Below, in pieces: positions 13,927-24,335 of a stretch of DNA of 64,000 nt. Each line of letters starts with the position of its first letter. Position 1 is the first letter of the stretch. The notes under the pieces are model-generated. The model did not search any database. It saw only the letters and a program-made list of their open reading frames with translations, and was not told the DNA's origin. The position numbers and the translations under genes are program-made. Source of the stretch: Dentipellis sp. KUC8613 (lineage: Eukaryota; Basidiomycota; Agaricomycetes; Russulales; Hericiaceae). The stretch lies in contig NSJX01000008.1 of assembly GCA_002286715.1 (NCBI GenBank), positions 25,630-89,629 on the forward strand. Reading direction: 5' to 3'.

Positions 13927-15575
13927 CTAGAGTGAAAGTCTCTGAGTTGTTTCTGCTACTTCTCTAAGTCTGCTAATATCATCTCCGGTGTACTCTATTA
14001 CTTGATGCATAAAATCTTCTCCGTATCCAGAACAAACAGCTGGGCCTCCGAAATCAGGAAGATCATTGAAGATCTGCAACATATCTGCAGCACCAGACAG
14101 ATTGAGAACACCTGCCAAAATAGCATGAAGTTGCAGAAGTTGGGGGCTTGGTAGTGGAATTGTGGTTTCAGGTTGTGGATGATTATGTGGAGATGTTCTG
14201 AGCAAGGCAGCATTATTTGCATCCTGACTATGATCCATGAAGGTCACAGATGAAGACATAGGCACCCAACTGATCTCATTTTCAGAGACCCAATGCTTGA
14301 TTTTGTAGGTATTGGCATTCTACAGAAATATGTTAGTCAAAGTCTGAGAAATATAATACAGATGGATGAACCTCATGAGCCACAAAACAAAAGGCAAAAT
14401 CATCAAAGGCAGAATGGAGATCCTTTCCCAATAGCATTCCATTAGAAGGATCATCTATTTGTGACTTCATATTTTCAGCAAAGCTGTCATCAAGCTGACA
14501 GTAATGCTTCAATATATCATAGGTGACATATAAACCATGCTGCTAGCAAAGTTGATGAGAGCACTGAAAAGGGCAGATAGACAGATGGAACATACCCTAT
14601 TTTCTCCTGAAGCCCTAGGCCGAAGGACAGCAACACTATGCTTGAAAATATGTGATGCATCCAGCTTGAGATGACTTCCTTCCCTAGACCTGATGTGTGG
14701 AGGTGCATTCTTGTCAATAACACCTGTGATGACACAAGTGTAATCATCCCGTGCCCGAACCTTTGTCATTGAAAGGAATTAGCAACACACATAACTGACT
14801 GCGAGCAATATACCTGCCTTATCACTGAACGACGCGGTACGGCCAGTAGACATGCCTTCAACCAATGTCTTGCGCGTGTGCTCGAGGGTTGGGGTAACAA
14901 AAGCAGAAGGCTCACGGAGCTCTTCAGGTTGGATGCGGTTTGCAGCAACTAGAAGTAACAGAGACAATCATTTTCAGAACCATGTCATGTACATACATAT
15001 AACACGACGGACTCACAAGGCCAGAGCATGTACGCCACCCATATCTCGCCGAGCTTCAACAACTCGGCCGCCAATCGCTCCAGCCGTGTTTCCGTCGGTT
15101 CGGCGGAGGCAAGTGCGGCACATACGCATATCGAAGCCGAGACATATCGAGCACCTGATGTCAAATTGAAATCGGATGCCGTGGTGTACATCGCATCGAA
15201 CAGGCGCCGCATGGTGAAGTCTTGCTTGCCGACGCCCTCAAGAAGAGTAAGTCTGACGACCCATTTTGGCACATTGTACTGGGAAAACGCTACATTCCCA
15301 AGGATGTCAAGATGTTTGTCGGCTCGCTCGCGCAGGACGTCGTCAGAAATATCGGAATTGTTGATAATGCTGAGGACGTTTCGATCGAATTCATCGGCGG
15401 CGGAGGTCACGCCGTAGCTCAATGCCAGTGAGTCCGCGTCAGCGGACGCGGACGATGAACTGGAAGTATTCCCGAGAAAAGACGTTTGGCAATGTGATCC
15501 CATACCTGCAGTGCGAGAGCGACAAGTGTGAGGGTTCTGAGAAAACAAAGGTATGACCACCGGCGCTAAATCCAT
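13927..15575 (-). CDS. HNH nuclease (HNH_2 type) domain protein
   Basis: Minus-strand gene of about six exons. The helical N-terminal part (DEFDRNVLSIINNSDISDDVL..., AELLKLGEIWVAYMLWP) leads into VRARDDYTCVITGVID and LKLDASHIFKHS, then IDDPSNGMLLGKDLHSAFDD. This order (RDDYTC/CVITG, DASHIF, NGMLL..DLHSAFD) is that of the HNH_2 family common in Agaricomycetes, with the catalytic His in ASHIF and the Asn/His of the final helix present. The tail ends AETTQRLSL at 13927. The role in fungi is unknown; it may be a nuclear or self-recognition nuclease, or domesticated from a mobile element. The start may be 15575 or the Met at 15503. The 3' two thirds (13.8-14.85 kb) are clearly AT-richer than the 5' exon and the neighbours. 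Confidence 0.78.
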
Positions 15576-15811
15576 ATTCTATATCGAGTGGCGCAAACCC
15601 GACCTGGATTCGACTTCGACTCCGCACCCTGGCTCGAAGACGACTAGCAACACAATAACAAGATGTCAAAGTTTCTGGACATGCGCTGAATTCACGCACA
15701 TGCGCGTATACTAAATCCGCAAAACTCCCCAGGTCACTCAGTCAGTCGTCTATTCGAACCATGGGCCCGAGCGCGGCCAGTTCCACACATCGTGCCTTGC
15801 GTTCGGAAAGA

Positions 15812-16165
15812 ACTCCCGTGTCGTCGAATCCGTGTGCAGAGATAACATCTTAGCTTTCCCGTCCGTGCTAATGCTCGTACATCTGATGAACAGACGACAC
15901 GCACAACCAGCTACTAGTAGCGCATTCGGAATCTCCGTCCTTCCTGCCACCCTCGCTCAATGCCTCATTCTCGTTGTCGAACTTTGCGCCGCCATATCGA
16001 TCTTCCAGCTCGCCCGTGGATAACATAGAGCTGATATAAATCGTGAGCCGGATTCTACTTCTCATGCGCGATTTCGTTCACAAGGGTCGCCATTTTTCGC
16101 TTCGGATCGCTTCGGATCGCTCGCTGCTCTCCTGTCTGTCGTCGACTGATTCCGACTCGGACCGT
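15812..16165 (+). pseudogene. decayed partial copy of the POM34-like gene
   Basis: Nucleotide similarity to about 13310-13714 in the same order and strand, including the intron preceding the AGACGACAC exon start. The exon text TCCTTCCTGCCACCCTCGC matches the parent's TCCTTCCCGCCACCCTCGC. One readable frame gives ESPSFLPPSLNASFS...SSSSPV against the parent's SLSFPPPSPDASFA...SSSP. The last exon gives SDRSLLSCLSSTDSDSD against LDRSLLTRLSQAESDSD. The membrane-spanning exons are absent, the frame is not continuous and the parental stop is lost. The HNH gene lies between parent and copy. Confidence 0.75.
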
Positions 16166-17115
16166 GTTCTCGCTCATATTCATATGGCTCGTCGTGCATC
16201 TGCAGCAGAAACCGTATGGGACAGACTGTGAAGTCAAGTGCAAAGTCGGGATGAAGGCGCACACTACCTGGGCATAGAACTGGTACTGGTGGGAGTTCAG
16301 ATTCGGGTGTCCTCTGAGCTTCGGATGACGGTAATATCCATTTTCAGGACATTGGCAGCCCGATGTTATCATCACCTTGACCTTGCGGTGAAGTGGCCGT
16401 CACGAAGATTCCGGCAGTGGTTCTTAAGTAAGTGGGAGCCCAGTTGAATGCTGAATGTTGGCGTTGCGTTCGGAGCGCACCTCGCGACTGAGAGTGAGAG
16501 GCAGGGTACAGTATGCTGGAGGTCACTGCGAAGCCGCCATATGTGAGGTGAAGAGGGCGCGCACGCACCTGCAGCTGTGTCCATGAAGTTCACCTCGCGC
16601 ATTCTCATCTTCAAGTTCGTCGTCTTCGCACCAGACCGGTACCCACATTGACAACACCGTCCCGCTAGAAGAAACCTCGTCGTGCGCCCGCATAGTCATT
16701 TTGTGCACGAACTGCGACTGTCCGAGTTTCGCATGGCGTCGACACGTGAAAGCTGCAGCTGTGAGCGAGGATCGAAGTCGGGCGACGCGGACGATCCCCG
16801 AGTCGCACTAGGACTGGCGGGACTTCGAGAGCCGGCGCAGGCGGCACACCCGACCCATTCCTCGTCGTCGAAGCGAATGCAACAGCAGCGGCGGAGATCG
16901 CCGAGCCCGCATCTCGCTATGCAGAACCGTCAAATAAGCGGTCAGATGCGAAAAAGCGAAACATAAAGCAAACGGCTCACGCAACAGACAGCCAGCTTCA
17001 ACTTGTGCTCTGGGACATGAGACCTGCGTCCGCTCGGCCTGACCGGCAGCAAGGTCGGGCATCACTGTACAGTCAAGATTCAATCGATATCCCCTCCACC
17101 AGCCTGAGCCTGAGA
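16166..17115. other. non-coding or decayed sequence with one exon-like minus frame
   Basis: No intact gene is seen. A minus-strand open frame from about 16920 to the TGA at 16696-16698 reads like coding sequence (CIRFDDEEWVGCAACAGSRS ... NSDSRSSCTK) but lacks a supported start. It may be the last exon of a dead gene or an antisense artefact of GC-rich DNA. Confidence 0.3.
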
Positions 17116-17448
17116 TCACGATGGCTGGCTGCGGATGTGCACGTGTGTTCCCGCAGGGGGCGCAGTGTCGGGCGACGCACAGGTGCCCGGCGGGATGCAT
17201 CGTCGAGGGTCCTGCTCAGGCTCACGGCGCGCAATGTGCTCGAGCTCGAGGTCCGAGGCGGACGTGCGCGACTCGGAGGTCGCGGAGTTCCTGCGCCGCG
17301 GGCGGTCGAGAGTAGCGAATGGATCTTCGAAGCCGGGGACTATGATAGCTGAAGAGAAACATCATGGTTGCTAGAGCCTACTTATGCGAGGCCGCCTCGA
17401 AAGTCAAGGACCGTGAAATTGGTTCTGTTCAGACTCCAAGCTGGCCAT
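17116..17448 (-). CDS. possible small two-exon gene, unknown
   Basis: ATG at 17448-17446 opens MASLESEQNQFH. A GT donor and a TTTCTCTTCAG acceptor remove about 60 bp, and the frame continues AIIVPGFEDPFATLDRPRRR, a Ser/Thr/Glu-rich stretch and HIRSQPS before TGA at 17118-17116. The product is about 90 aa with no recognised domain. A degenerate copy of its 5' half lies about 240 bp further on. The same DNA also has a readable plus frame (DVRDSEVAEFLRRGRSR), so coding status and strand are doubtful. Confidence 0.25.
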
Positions 17449-17554
17449 AGGAGGAGGGAATGCAGGATTAGAAGATATCGTCCAACATGCGCTCGAGCCC
17501 GGTGGGGCGATCGAGAAAAGCAGGAGTAAGGAAGGAGGTTACGAGACCCGAGTA

Positions 17555-17710
17555 CGTATCATCGTATCTTCGATGTCGGTGCCTGTGAGAGCTAAAGGGC
17601 AGGACTATAAGGTAGAAGGTGTGCTAAGGGGCCCTCGAGAGTCGAGGACCATGAAATCGCTTCTTACCAGGCGTGGGAATCGATACCCAACCTGGCCACC
17701 GTTTCGCCGG
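17555..17710 (-). repeat. degenerate tandem copy of about 17316-17450
   Basis: Aligned by eye, ATCTTCGA, then AG(A/T)AGCT, and the block AGTC(A/G)AGGACC(G/A)TGAAAT are shared in order with 17316-17450, ending in a TGGCCA in both. Many substitutions and small indels show an old duplication. Confidence 0.5.
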
Positions 17711-18454
17711 CTCTTCGTCACGTCCAGCATCCCTTTCCTTGCACAGACATACGATGGCTACCTCCGAGGACTATGCTTGCCAACGATTCAATCAAGTCGG
17801 GGACGTCGATCAAGTGACTTGCCACGAGCTGCAACTTGCACACGGTCGCCAAACAGTCGGCTCCCGGGCCCGCATTTCCCCTGCGTCGGACCCATTCAAG
17901 CAATTCTTCCACTGTGTCGGGCAGAGCCCAGACCACGCTGCCAACATCGAAGAGGCCGGCTCCGGGCGTTGTTCAGAAAAAGCGGCCGGGTCGTCGAATC
18001 CGTGCACTCCTCCCCGATATTCGCGCACTCGCCTTTCGCATGGAATACCGCCCGCCCCCACTACCCACCGGCGTACGCGTGCGCCGTATGCGCGCTTGAC
18101 GTGTGCAGTGGTGCATTAGCAACTAGGGTGGACAGGTACTGTATACACACATTCTCCACGCAACGACACGGCCGTACGTGACACGCCGACGCTAATCTAT
18201 CGATGCTGTCAGCCAGCGGCGCGCCGGGCTGGAGGAGAAGGGATGACAGGCGCGTGGGACGGTTCTTGTCCGCGTCCCTCGTACTTTCCACGCCGGCCGT
18301 GAGCTGTCAGCCGCACCATTGCTCCATCCAATGTCTATCTCTGCGATATCAGCGCGCCCTCCATCCACAGCTGCGCTATGTATGTCTCCATGTGCGATTC
18401 GAGCGCGGGCCCATTACGCACCGTCTCGTTCGCATCTGCATCCTGGCGAAGCCG
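17711..18454. other. unresolved sequence upstream of the FAD monooxygenase
   Basis: A minus frame reads VVWALPDTVEELLEWVRRRG and then HLIDVPDLIESLASIVLGG before a GTATGT donor at about 17752. A plus frame over the same bases is also open. No complete gene can be built. The 15-mer GTCGTCGAATCCGTG near 17988 also occurs near 15820 in the POM34-like pseudogene. Confidence 0.3.
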
Positions 18455-18464
18455 TATAAATATA
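18455..18464 (+). promoter_or_regulatory. TATA box of the FAD monooxygenase gene
   Basis: TATAAATATA lies about 80 bp upstream of the ATG at 18545, a normal distance for a fungal TATA element with a short leader. Confidence 0.55.
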
Positions 18465-18544
18465 CCGTGTCGCGTGCCCCACAGCTCCACCTGGACCTCC
18501 AGCAGCATCGTCACCTCTACATCCCGCCCACATCTCGCGCTATC

Positions 18545-20956
18545 ATGCAACACCAGCACGAACAACCCCCCACAAAACTCAGAGTCGCAATCTGGTCAGC
18601 AGCTTGCCCATCCTGTCCATCCTATAGTACGACTCACACACGCACACAGCGGCGGCGGCGTCGGCGGCCTCACGCTCGCCTACTGCCTCTCCCGGCACCC
18701 CGCCGCCAACATCGCCGTCGACGTCTACGAGGCCGCCGCGCGCTTCACCGAGGTCGGCGCCGGCATCGGCATGTGGTGGCGCACGTGGGCGCTCATGTGC
18801 GCGCTCGGGCTCGAGCGCGACATCGTCGCGCTGCTCGAGGCGCCGCCGAGGGACGAGCGAGGTGCGTGCATTTTTCTTTTTCTCCTTGTCGTAGTGTTTC
18901 TGGTACTGATGGGACGGGTGGGTATGGCAGTCCCGACGCTGCATTATCGAAAAGCGGACCAGCCGCAGGGCGTCAGTTTCGCGGACCTCACCGCGCGAGG
19001 TTTGTCCTCCTTTCCCTCCGCCCTTCCCCACTCAACCTTACCCACCAACCATGACGCGCGTGCACAGGCGGCCTGCTCACCCTGCACCGCGCCGAGTTCC
19101 ACCACCTCCTGCTCGCGCGCCTCGCCGCGTGCCCGCACGTGCGCACGCACACGTCCAAGCGGCTCCGGTCGTACTCCTCTCCCTCGTGCAGCGCGTCCTC
19201 CACGCAAACACAAACGCAAACACAAACATACGCACATACACAACCGGGCCCGATTACGCTCACATTCGCAGACGGCTCCACCGCACAGTGCGACGTCCTC
19301 GTCGGCGCGGACGGCGTGCGCTCCGCCGTGCGCGCGCAGCTGTTCTCGGCCTCCTCCTTCGCCGACGCGCGTATACCCGCCGACACCGCGCATATACCTA
19401 TCTCCACCGCGCATACACCCACCTCCGCAACGCAAACACCCAGCGCACACGCACACACCGGCACCGACAGCGCCTACGCGCGCCCGCACTGGAGCGGCGT
19501 GCTCGCGTACCGCGCGCTCGTGCCCGCGGAGCGGCTGCGCGCGCGCGCGCCGGCGCATCGCGTGTTCGGGACGCCGACGCAGGTGTGTCCTTGTTTCATC
19601 GCTGCTTGTCTTGGGTTTTGCTGATGCTCGGTACGACGCGGTGCGTGTGGTGTGATTTGTGGGGCGTGGGGGCGTAGTATCTCGGGAAAGACAAGGTACG
19701 TGCGCTACGCATCTATACACCTACATATCCACCCATCGAGAAGCTGATGATGGTGCTGGTGCCGACGCAGCACCTGATGGCCTACCCGATCTCGCACGGG
19801 CGCTACATCAACCTCGCCGCGTTCACGCACTCAGGCTCTGCGTGCGGCGCGCACTCTGCGCACGAGGCAGGAGACGCGGGCGACGCGCACGACGCAGGCG
19901 ACGCGGACGGCCCGCCAGAGCAGTGGGTCGCGGACGTCGACCCGGGCGTGGTGAAGGGGCTATTTGGCGGGTTCGAGGCGGAGGTGGGGCAGTTGCTTGA
20001 TGTGCGTCTTTCGTTGTTTTCGTGTGTTGTGTGGATGGGTTTTGAGGCTGACTTGATTACTGTGTATATGCGCCTGTGACTTCGCCTTCCGACTCGATAC
20101 TCAACGCTCAATTCCATCGCGCCCGCCCGCCGCTCGACATATGCGATGCGCACTCCGCGCGCGCGCAGTGCCTCGACGGCGTCAAAGTCAGCCGCTGGGC
20201 CGTCCACGTCGTCAAGCCCCTCCCGACCTTCGCAGCGGGCAACGTCGCGCTGCTCGGCGACGCGGTGCGTTTCCTTTCGTCCCTCTTCTCCCGCCGCACG
20301 AGTTGATGTCCCTTCTCTTCCTCGTTCTCTCCGCTGCACGCGCGCGTCGATCTGACCTTCTCTGTGGTTGTGTTTGTATTTGGTGTCGGTCGCAGGCGCA
20401 CGCGATGACGCCCTTTCAAGGCGCAGGTGCCGGGCAGGCGATCGAGGTTCGTACTTCTCCCCTCCCCCCTTCATCCCCTCCCTCACCCGCCCCTTCTCAC
20501 CTCCTTCCGTCCCATGCCCCGCACTCCACGCTAACCCAACCCAACCCCCAACCCCCACACCCCTCTTAGGACGCGCACCTGCTCTCCTCGCTCCTCACGC
20601 ACCCGCTCACAACACGCGCCACCGCCGCGCACGCACTGCGCGTCTACTCGGACGTGCGCCGGCCGCTCGCGCACGGCGTCGCGGCGCGCTCGGCGCGCAA
20701 TGGCGCGTTGTTTGCGATGCGTGGGGGCGGTGATGATGGGGATGGTGCTGGAGGAGATGGCGGCTGCGGGGATGGGGCTGGATGGGGAGGTGGAAGCGGG
20801 GGAGAGGGAGAGGGAGAAGGAGGGGGAGAGGGCGCATGCCTGGAGGAGCTCGGGCGGCGCATACAGGCGGAGTTCGAGGGGACGTGGGCGGGCGCTGCGG
20901 AGGCGGATGTAAGGCGCGCGGTGGGGATGCTCGAGGGGGCGCTTGCGGGTCCGTGA
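18545..20956 (+). CDS. class A FAD-dependent monooxygenase (salicylate hydroxylase-like)
   Basis: Multi-exon gene. Exon 1 ends LRVAI, and the next exon continues CGGGVGGLTLAYCLSR, the dinucleotide-binding GxGxxG motif of an FAD Rossmann fold. Then come the middle motif CDVLVGADGVRSAVRAQLF and, across the intron at about 20266-20397, GNVALLGDAAHAMTPF with GAGAGQAIED, the ribityl/pyrophosphate motif of class A flavin monooxygenases. An intron from about 20001 to 20168 joins LLD to CLDGVKVSRWAVHVVKPLP. Such enzymes use NAD(P)H and O2 to hydroxylate aromatic substrates, as in salicylate or phenolic catabolism; the substrate cannot be read here. Oddities are low-complexity insertions: a Thr/Gln/His-rich run near 19200-19240, an Ala/Asp/His run near 19850-19910, and a long Gly/Asp/Glu-rich run near 20720-20840. 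The stop is TGA 20954-20956. Confidence 0.88.
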
Positions 20957-21399
20957 GACGAGGCGTGAGGCGAGGTGGGTGGGTGGGGAGGCGGTTTGGA
21001 TATGGACACATGCACACACACACGCACACGTGGATATGGTAGAAGAGGGGGTATTTATGGTGGGATTTGGGCTGTTGTAGGAGTGGGTGATATATGTTAT
21101 AGTTTATTCGGCGGTCGTTGGTTCGTAAGGGGAGGGGGTGTGGAGGCTCGGGCTCGTTGTCGTATGAATGGGAGAACGCGTCCTCGGTGAGCTATGAGAT
21201 CGGCGTGGTGGGCAGCGGGGGAGGTAGGGGAACAAAAAAAAAAGCCCCGCCTGCGCAATCACAAGTCCCTCAATCCTAGGGGCAACAATACGTACGCGCC
21301 CACCACCAGACTCTGCGAAGATGTACGCAAATAAACAGCCCTTCCTCCGTCGTTCGTCGTCATACCCTCAAACCAGGAAACAATATACAACTTCGAATT
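20957..21399. other. 3' flank of the monooxygenase, no gene seen
   Basis: G-rich 3' flanking sequence followed by a short A run (about 21233-21243). No supported coding frame. Confidence 0.4.
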
Positions 21400-21469
21400 C
21401 GCACCGCATTCCGTTCAATAATAATTCGCGGCACCCGCAAATTCTCCTCCTGACCAGTGCTGCGGATTA

Positions 21470-21770
21470 TTCTCGTCGCTGAGCGTCAGTTGAATCTTGC
21501 TCGCTCGCTGGCGGGTGTGAGAATGTGTGGGAAGGATCTACTGACGATCACCCGGACCCCGGACGGCATATAGATACGCCGGTGGCAGTGTTGAGTGAAT
21601 GAGTGATTGAGTGATTGAGACGTGCTGCGGAGGAAGAAAGAAGAAAGAAGGAATGGGCGAATGGGGGAAAGAGCGGATAAGGTCAACGTGGGCGGGCGTA
21701 GCGGCGCCGGAGGCCGTACGGCCACCGAGGGCCGAGGGTGGAGGATGAGGGATAGACACAGCACCGCGAT
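21470..21770. repeat. array unit 1
   Basis: Contains TCGTCGCTGAGCG, GATCTACTGACGATCACCCGG, GTGCTGCGGAGGAAG and the GGCCGAGGGTGGAGGAT end block. Confidence 0.75.
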
Positions 21771-21989
21771 AATTGTAGGTTGACTGACAGGGGGGAGGGG
21801 GAGGTATTCACACTGTGCTGTGCGGGTCGACGTCCAGTGTGCACGCGCGAGATCGTTATGAGATAGACAGAGCGGAGAAAAGACGCCGTTCTTCGAATCG
21901 GATTTCATTCCGTTCACGATACTTCGTAGAATTTCCTACCGACCTGAGCGACGAGCGCGGAGACCAGTCTCGTAGAAACCCCTTCGACG

Positions 21990-22245
21990 GTCGTCGCTGA
22001 GCGTGAGTTGCCTTCAAATTTCATCGGTGTGGTAAATGTGAGAGAAGGATCTGCCGAAGATCGCCTGAATATGCCAGTTTCGAGATCTACTGCGGAGGAG
22101 GGGAGGAGGACGAAAGAAAGAGGGGATAAAGTTCGGTTGGCCTGAACGTGCGTTGCAGTGCGGGACGTCAGACGACGTACGGTGCGCGAGGGCCGAGGGT
22201 GCATGCCAGAGGCGGCTTCGAGATAATTTTTGGCTGAGCCGAGGC
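21990..22245. repeat. array unit 2 (eroded)
   Basis: Keeps CGTCGCTGAGCGTGAGTTG, CTGCGGAGGAGGGGAGG and GACGTACGGTGCGCGAGGGCC. The central ATCACCCGG block is damaged. Confidence 0.6.
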
Positions 22246-22559
22246 CAATCGCGTTGCTCGGGTACGCCCTGCTGGCGGCTGGATAGATACGGCTCGAGGA
22301 TAGGCAAGGGGGAGTAAAAGCGCAGTCATGCGAATTTATTCCATTCGCGGCGCCCCGCGATATTTTGCACACATCGAAGTAGACGGGACGCCGTCATAGT
22401 GACGGTAACAGCGACCTTTTGGAGAGGTATGTGAGGGAAGAGCCATGGTGACGCGCGTGAGCTCAGCCCGTGAGTAGAGCCTGAGCGCGCGCTGGAAATA
22501 GTACCCGACGGGGTTATAGTATGAGGTTTCGGAGGAGAGAACTCCCTCGTGGACCCTCG

Positions 22560-22840
22560 TGGTCGTCGTTCGTCGCTGAGCGCGATTTGCATTGGCAAAA
22601 GGTGAGGGAGAGATCTGCTGACTATCACCCGGGTGCCGGACGAGATTTGCTCATGGCAGTGTTATTGAGGTGATTGAGATGTGCTGCGGAGGAAGAAGAA
22701 AGGAAGAAAGCAAAAAATAGGGGATCCAGTTGACATGGGTGAGCGTGGCGGTGTTGGATGTTTGTCGTACGGTCGTAGAGCGCCCAGGGTGGCGGGACGA
22801 GGCTATTTTGGAGTCGGGTCGGCTGGTCACGGAGGTGTTC
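22560..22840. repeat. array unit 3
   Basis: Contains TTCGTCGCTGAGCGCGATTTG, CTATCACCCGGGTGCCGGAC and GTGCTGCGGAGGAAGAAG. Confidence 0.7.
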
Positions 22841-23029
22841 GTGCTGAGCCGGCTGGGTCGACACCGACCAATTACGCTTCTCGAGACCACCGCGCCCGGG
22901 TGAGTATACGCATGTGGATGTGAGCAGACATGAATTGGGCGGGGAAAGGTCGACTCCATCTTCATCTACAGTAGATCTTAATCACGGCGTCCCACAAAAT
23001 TTCCTCCTCCCGATCCATGCGGCGGACGC

Positions 23030-23320
23030 GTTGTTCGTCGCTGAGTAGGATTCGTATTGCACTTCATTGCATAGCATGTGCGGGAAAGATCGACTGACGA
23101 TCACCCGGGCGCCGGACGGGAAATGGATACGAGTGCTGCGGAGGAAGAAGGTAAGAAGGAAGGCGGGCAGGAAGAAAAGGGGAGGGGGGGGGGAGTAAGG
23201 TTGATACGGAGAGCGTGGCAATGCTGAATGGAAGGCGACGTACGGTGCTCGATGGCCGAGGGTGGAGGATGGAGGCGGGTCCGAGTTTATTTTGAGGTTG
23301 GCCGGAGGTGGAGGAAGCGC
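23030..23320. repeat. array unit 4
   Basis: Contains GTTCGTCGCTGAGTA, TGACGATCACCCGGGCGCC, GTGCTGCGGAGGAAGAAGG and GACGTACGGTGCTCGATGGCC. A run of ten G lies inside it. Confidence 0.75.
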
Positions 23321-23484
23321 GTCCACAGGTCGACGCTGCCGACGTACACGGTACTCGAATACCTCCCGATGAATATATGAGCTAGACTAACATGGCCTAT
23401 GGGGAGAGAAGTCGTTCACGCTCTGAAATCTTCTTCGCACAATCGCGTCGTCCTGCAAATTTTATTTTCCTGTTGTCTGTGCTA

Positions 23485-23790
23485 CGGATGGGCGTCGCTG
23501 AGTACGATTCGCAATGCACTTCGTTGCATAGTACGTGTGGGAGAGATCTACTGACGATCACCCGGGCGCCGGACGGGATATGAATACGTGAGTGGCAGTG
23601 TCGAGTGATTGCAATGTGCTGCGGAGGAGGAAGAAGGAAGGAAGAGGGAACAAGATTGGATTGGCGTGGACGGACGTGGCGGTGTTAAATTTGGGACGAC
23701 GTACGGTGCTCGACGCCCGAGGGCGGGTCCGAGGTTATTTTGAGATTGACCACAGGCGGTGGCAAATGCTGAGAGCGGTGCTCGAGTACG
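23485..23790. repeat. array unit 5 (best preserved)
   Basis: It shares CACTTC(A/G)TTGCATAG and TGACGATCACCCGGGCGCC with unit 4, plus GACGTACGGTGCTCGA and GGGTCCGAG(G/T)TTATTTTGAG. It is closest to unit 4, which suggests the most recent duplication. Confidence 0.75.
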
Positions 23791-23974
23791 CCCCGCGGCC
23801 GGGGGATAAATCCACCATATGCATACCAACACGGCGCACGCATTGAAAGGTCGTCCACATACATACTGTATAGCCAGTTCAACTCCACCCCATTCCCATT
23901 CGCACAAAACATTTCCTCCTGGCACGACAGCCACGAAAAAAAATTCCTCCTTCTCACCAGCAGTTAGTACTGGT

Positions 23975-24110
23975 GCAGCGGAGAGGCGATAGTACGTGCG
24001 AGAGGCGTTCGCCAACGATCACCCGGGCCCCGGGCGGGATGCAATATGTCCGTGGCGGCGTCGAGTAACGGCGGGGTGCTGCGGAAGAAGGGAAGAAGAG
24101 GGGGTATTGA
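23975..24110. repeat. array unit 6 (short)
   Basis: Contains ACGATCACCCGGGCCCCGGG, GTGGCGGCGTCGAGTAAC and GGTGCTGCGGAAGAAGGG, then breaks off into unit 7. Confidence 0.6.
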
Positions 24111-24119
24111 ACCCCCTTC

Positions 24120-24335
24120 GTCGTTCGTCGTTCGTCGCTGAGCGCGATCTGCATTGTCTGGTGCGTGTGGGAAGGATCACCAGGGGCCCGGACGGAATAA
24201 ATATGTCATCGAGTGTAAGGTGCTGCGGAGGAAGGAGGGGAGATAAGGTTGGCGTGGCGGTGCTGGATGATGGACGGCGGATCGAGGGTGAGGGAGGGGG
24301 CGGCAGCGGCTCCGAGGTGCAACGTAGGCCGCGCG
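24120..24335. repeat. array unit 7
   Basis: Starts with TCGTTCGTCGCTGAGCGCGA, keeps GTGTGGGAAGGATCACCAGG, GTGCTGCGGAGGAAGGAGG and GTTGGCGTGGCGGTGCTGGA. Confidence 0.65.

Noticed and set aside
15832..16023. Minus-strand HGFDD frame at 15.8 kb as a coding family with similar frames at 17.3 and 18.0 kb
   Set aside because: At 15.8 kb the DNA aligns on the plus strand with the POM34-like gene including its intron, so the minus frame is most simply antisense. The other copies remain unresolved.
17640..17710. tRNA-like GGGAATCGATACCC stretch
   Set aside because: No matching acceptor stem or anticodon arm at tRNA spacing, and the block is explained as part of a degenerate local duplication.
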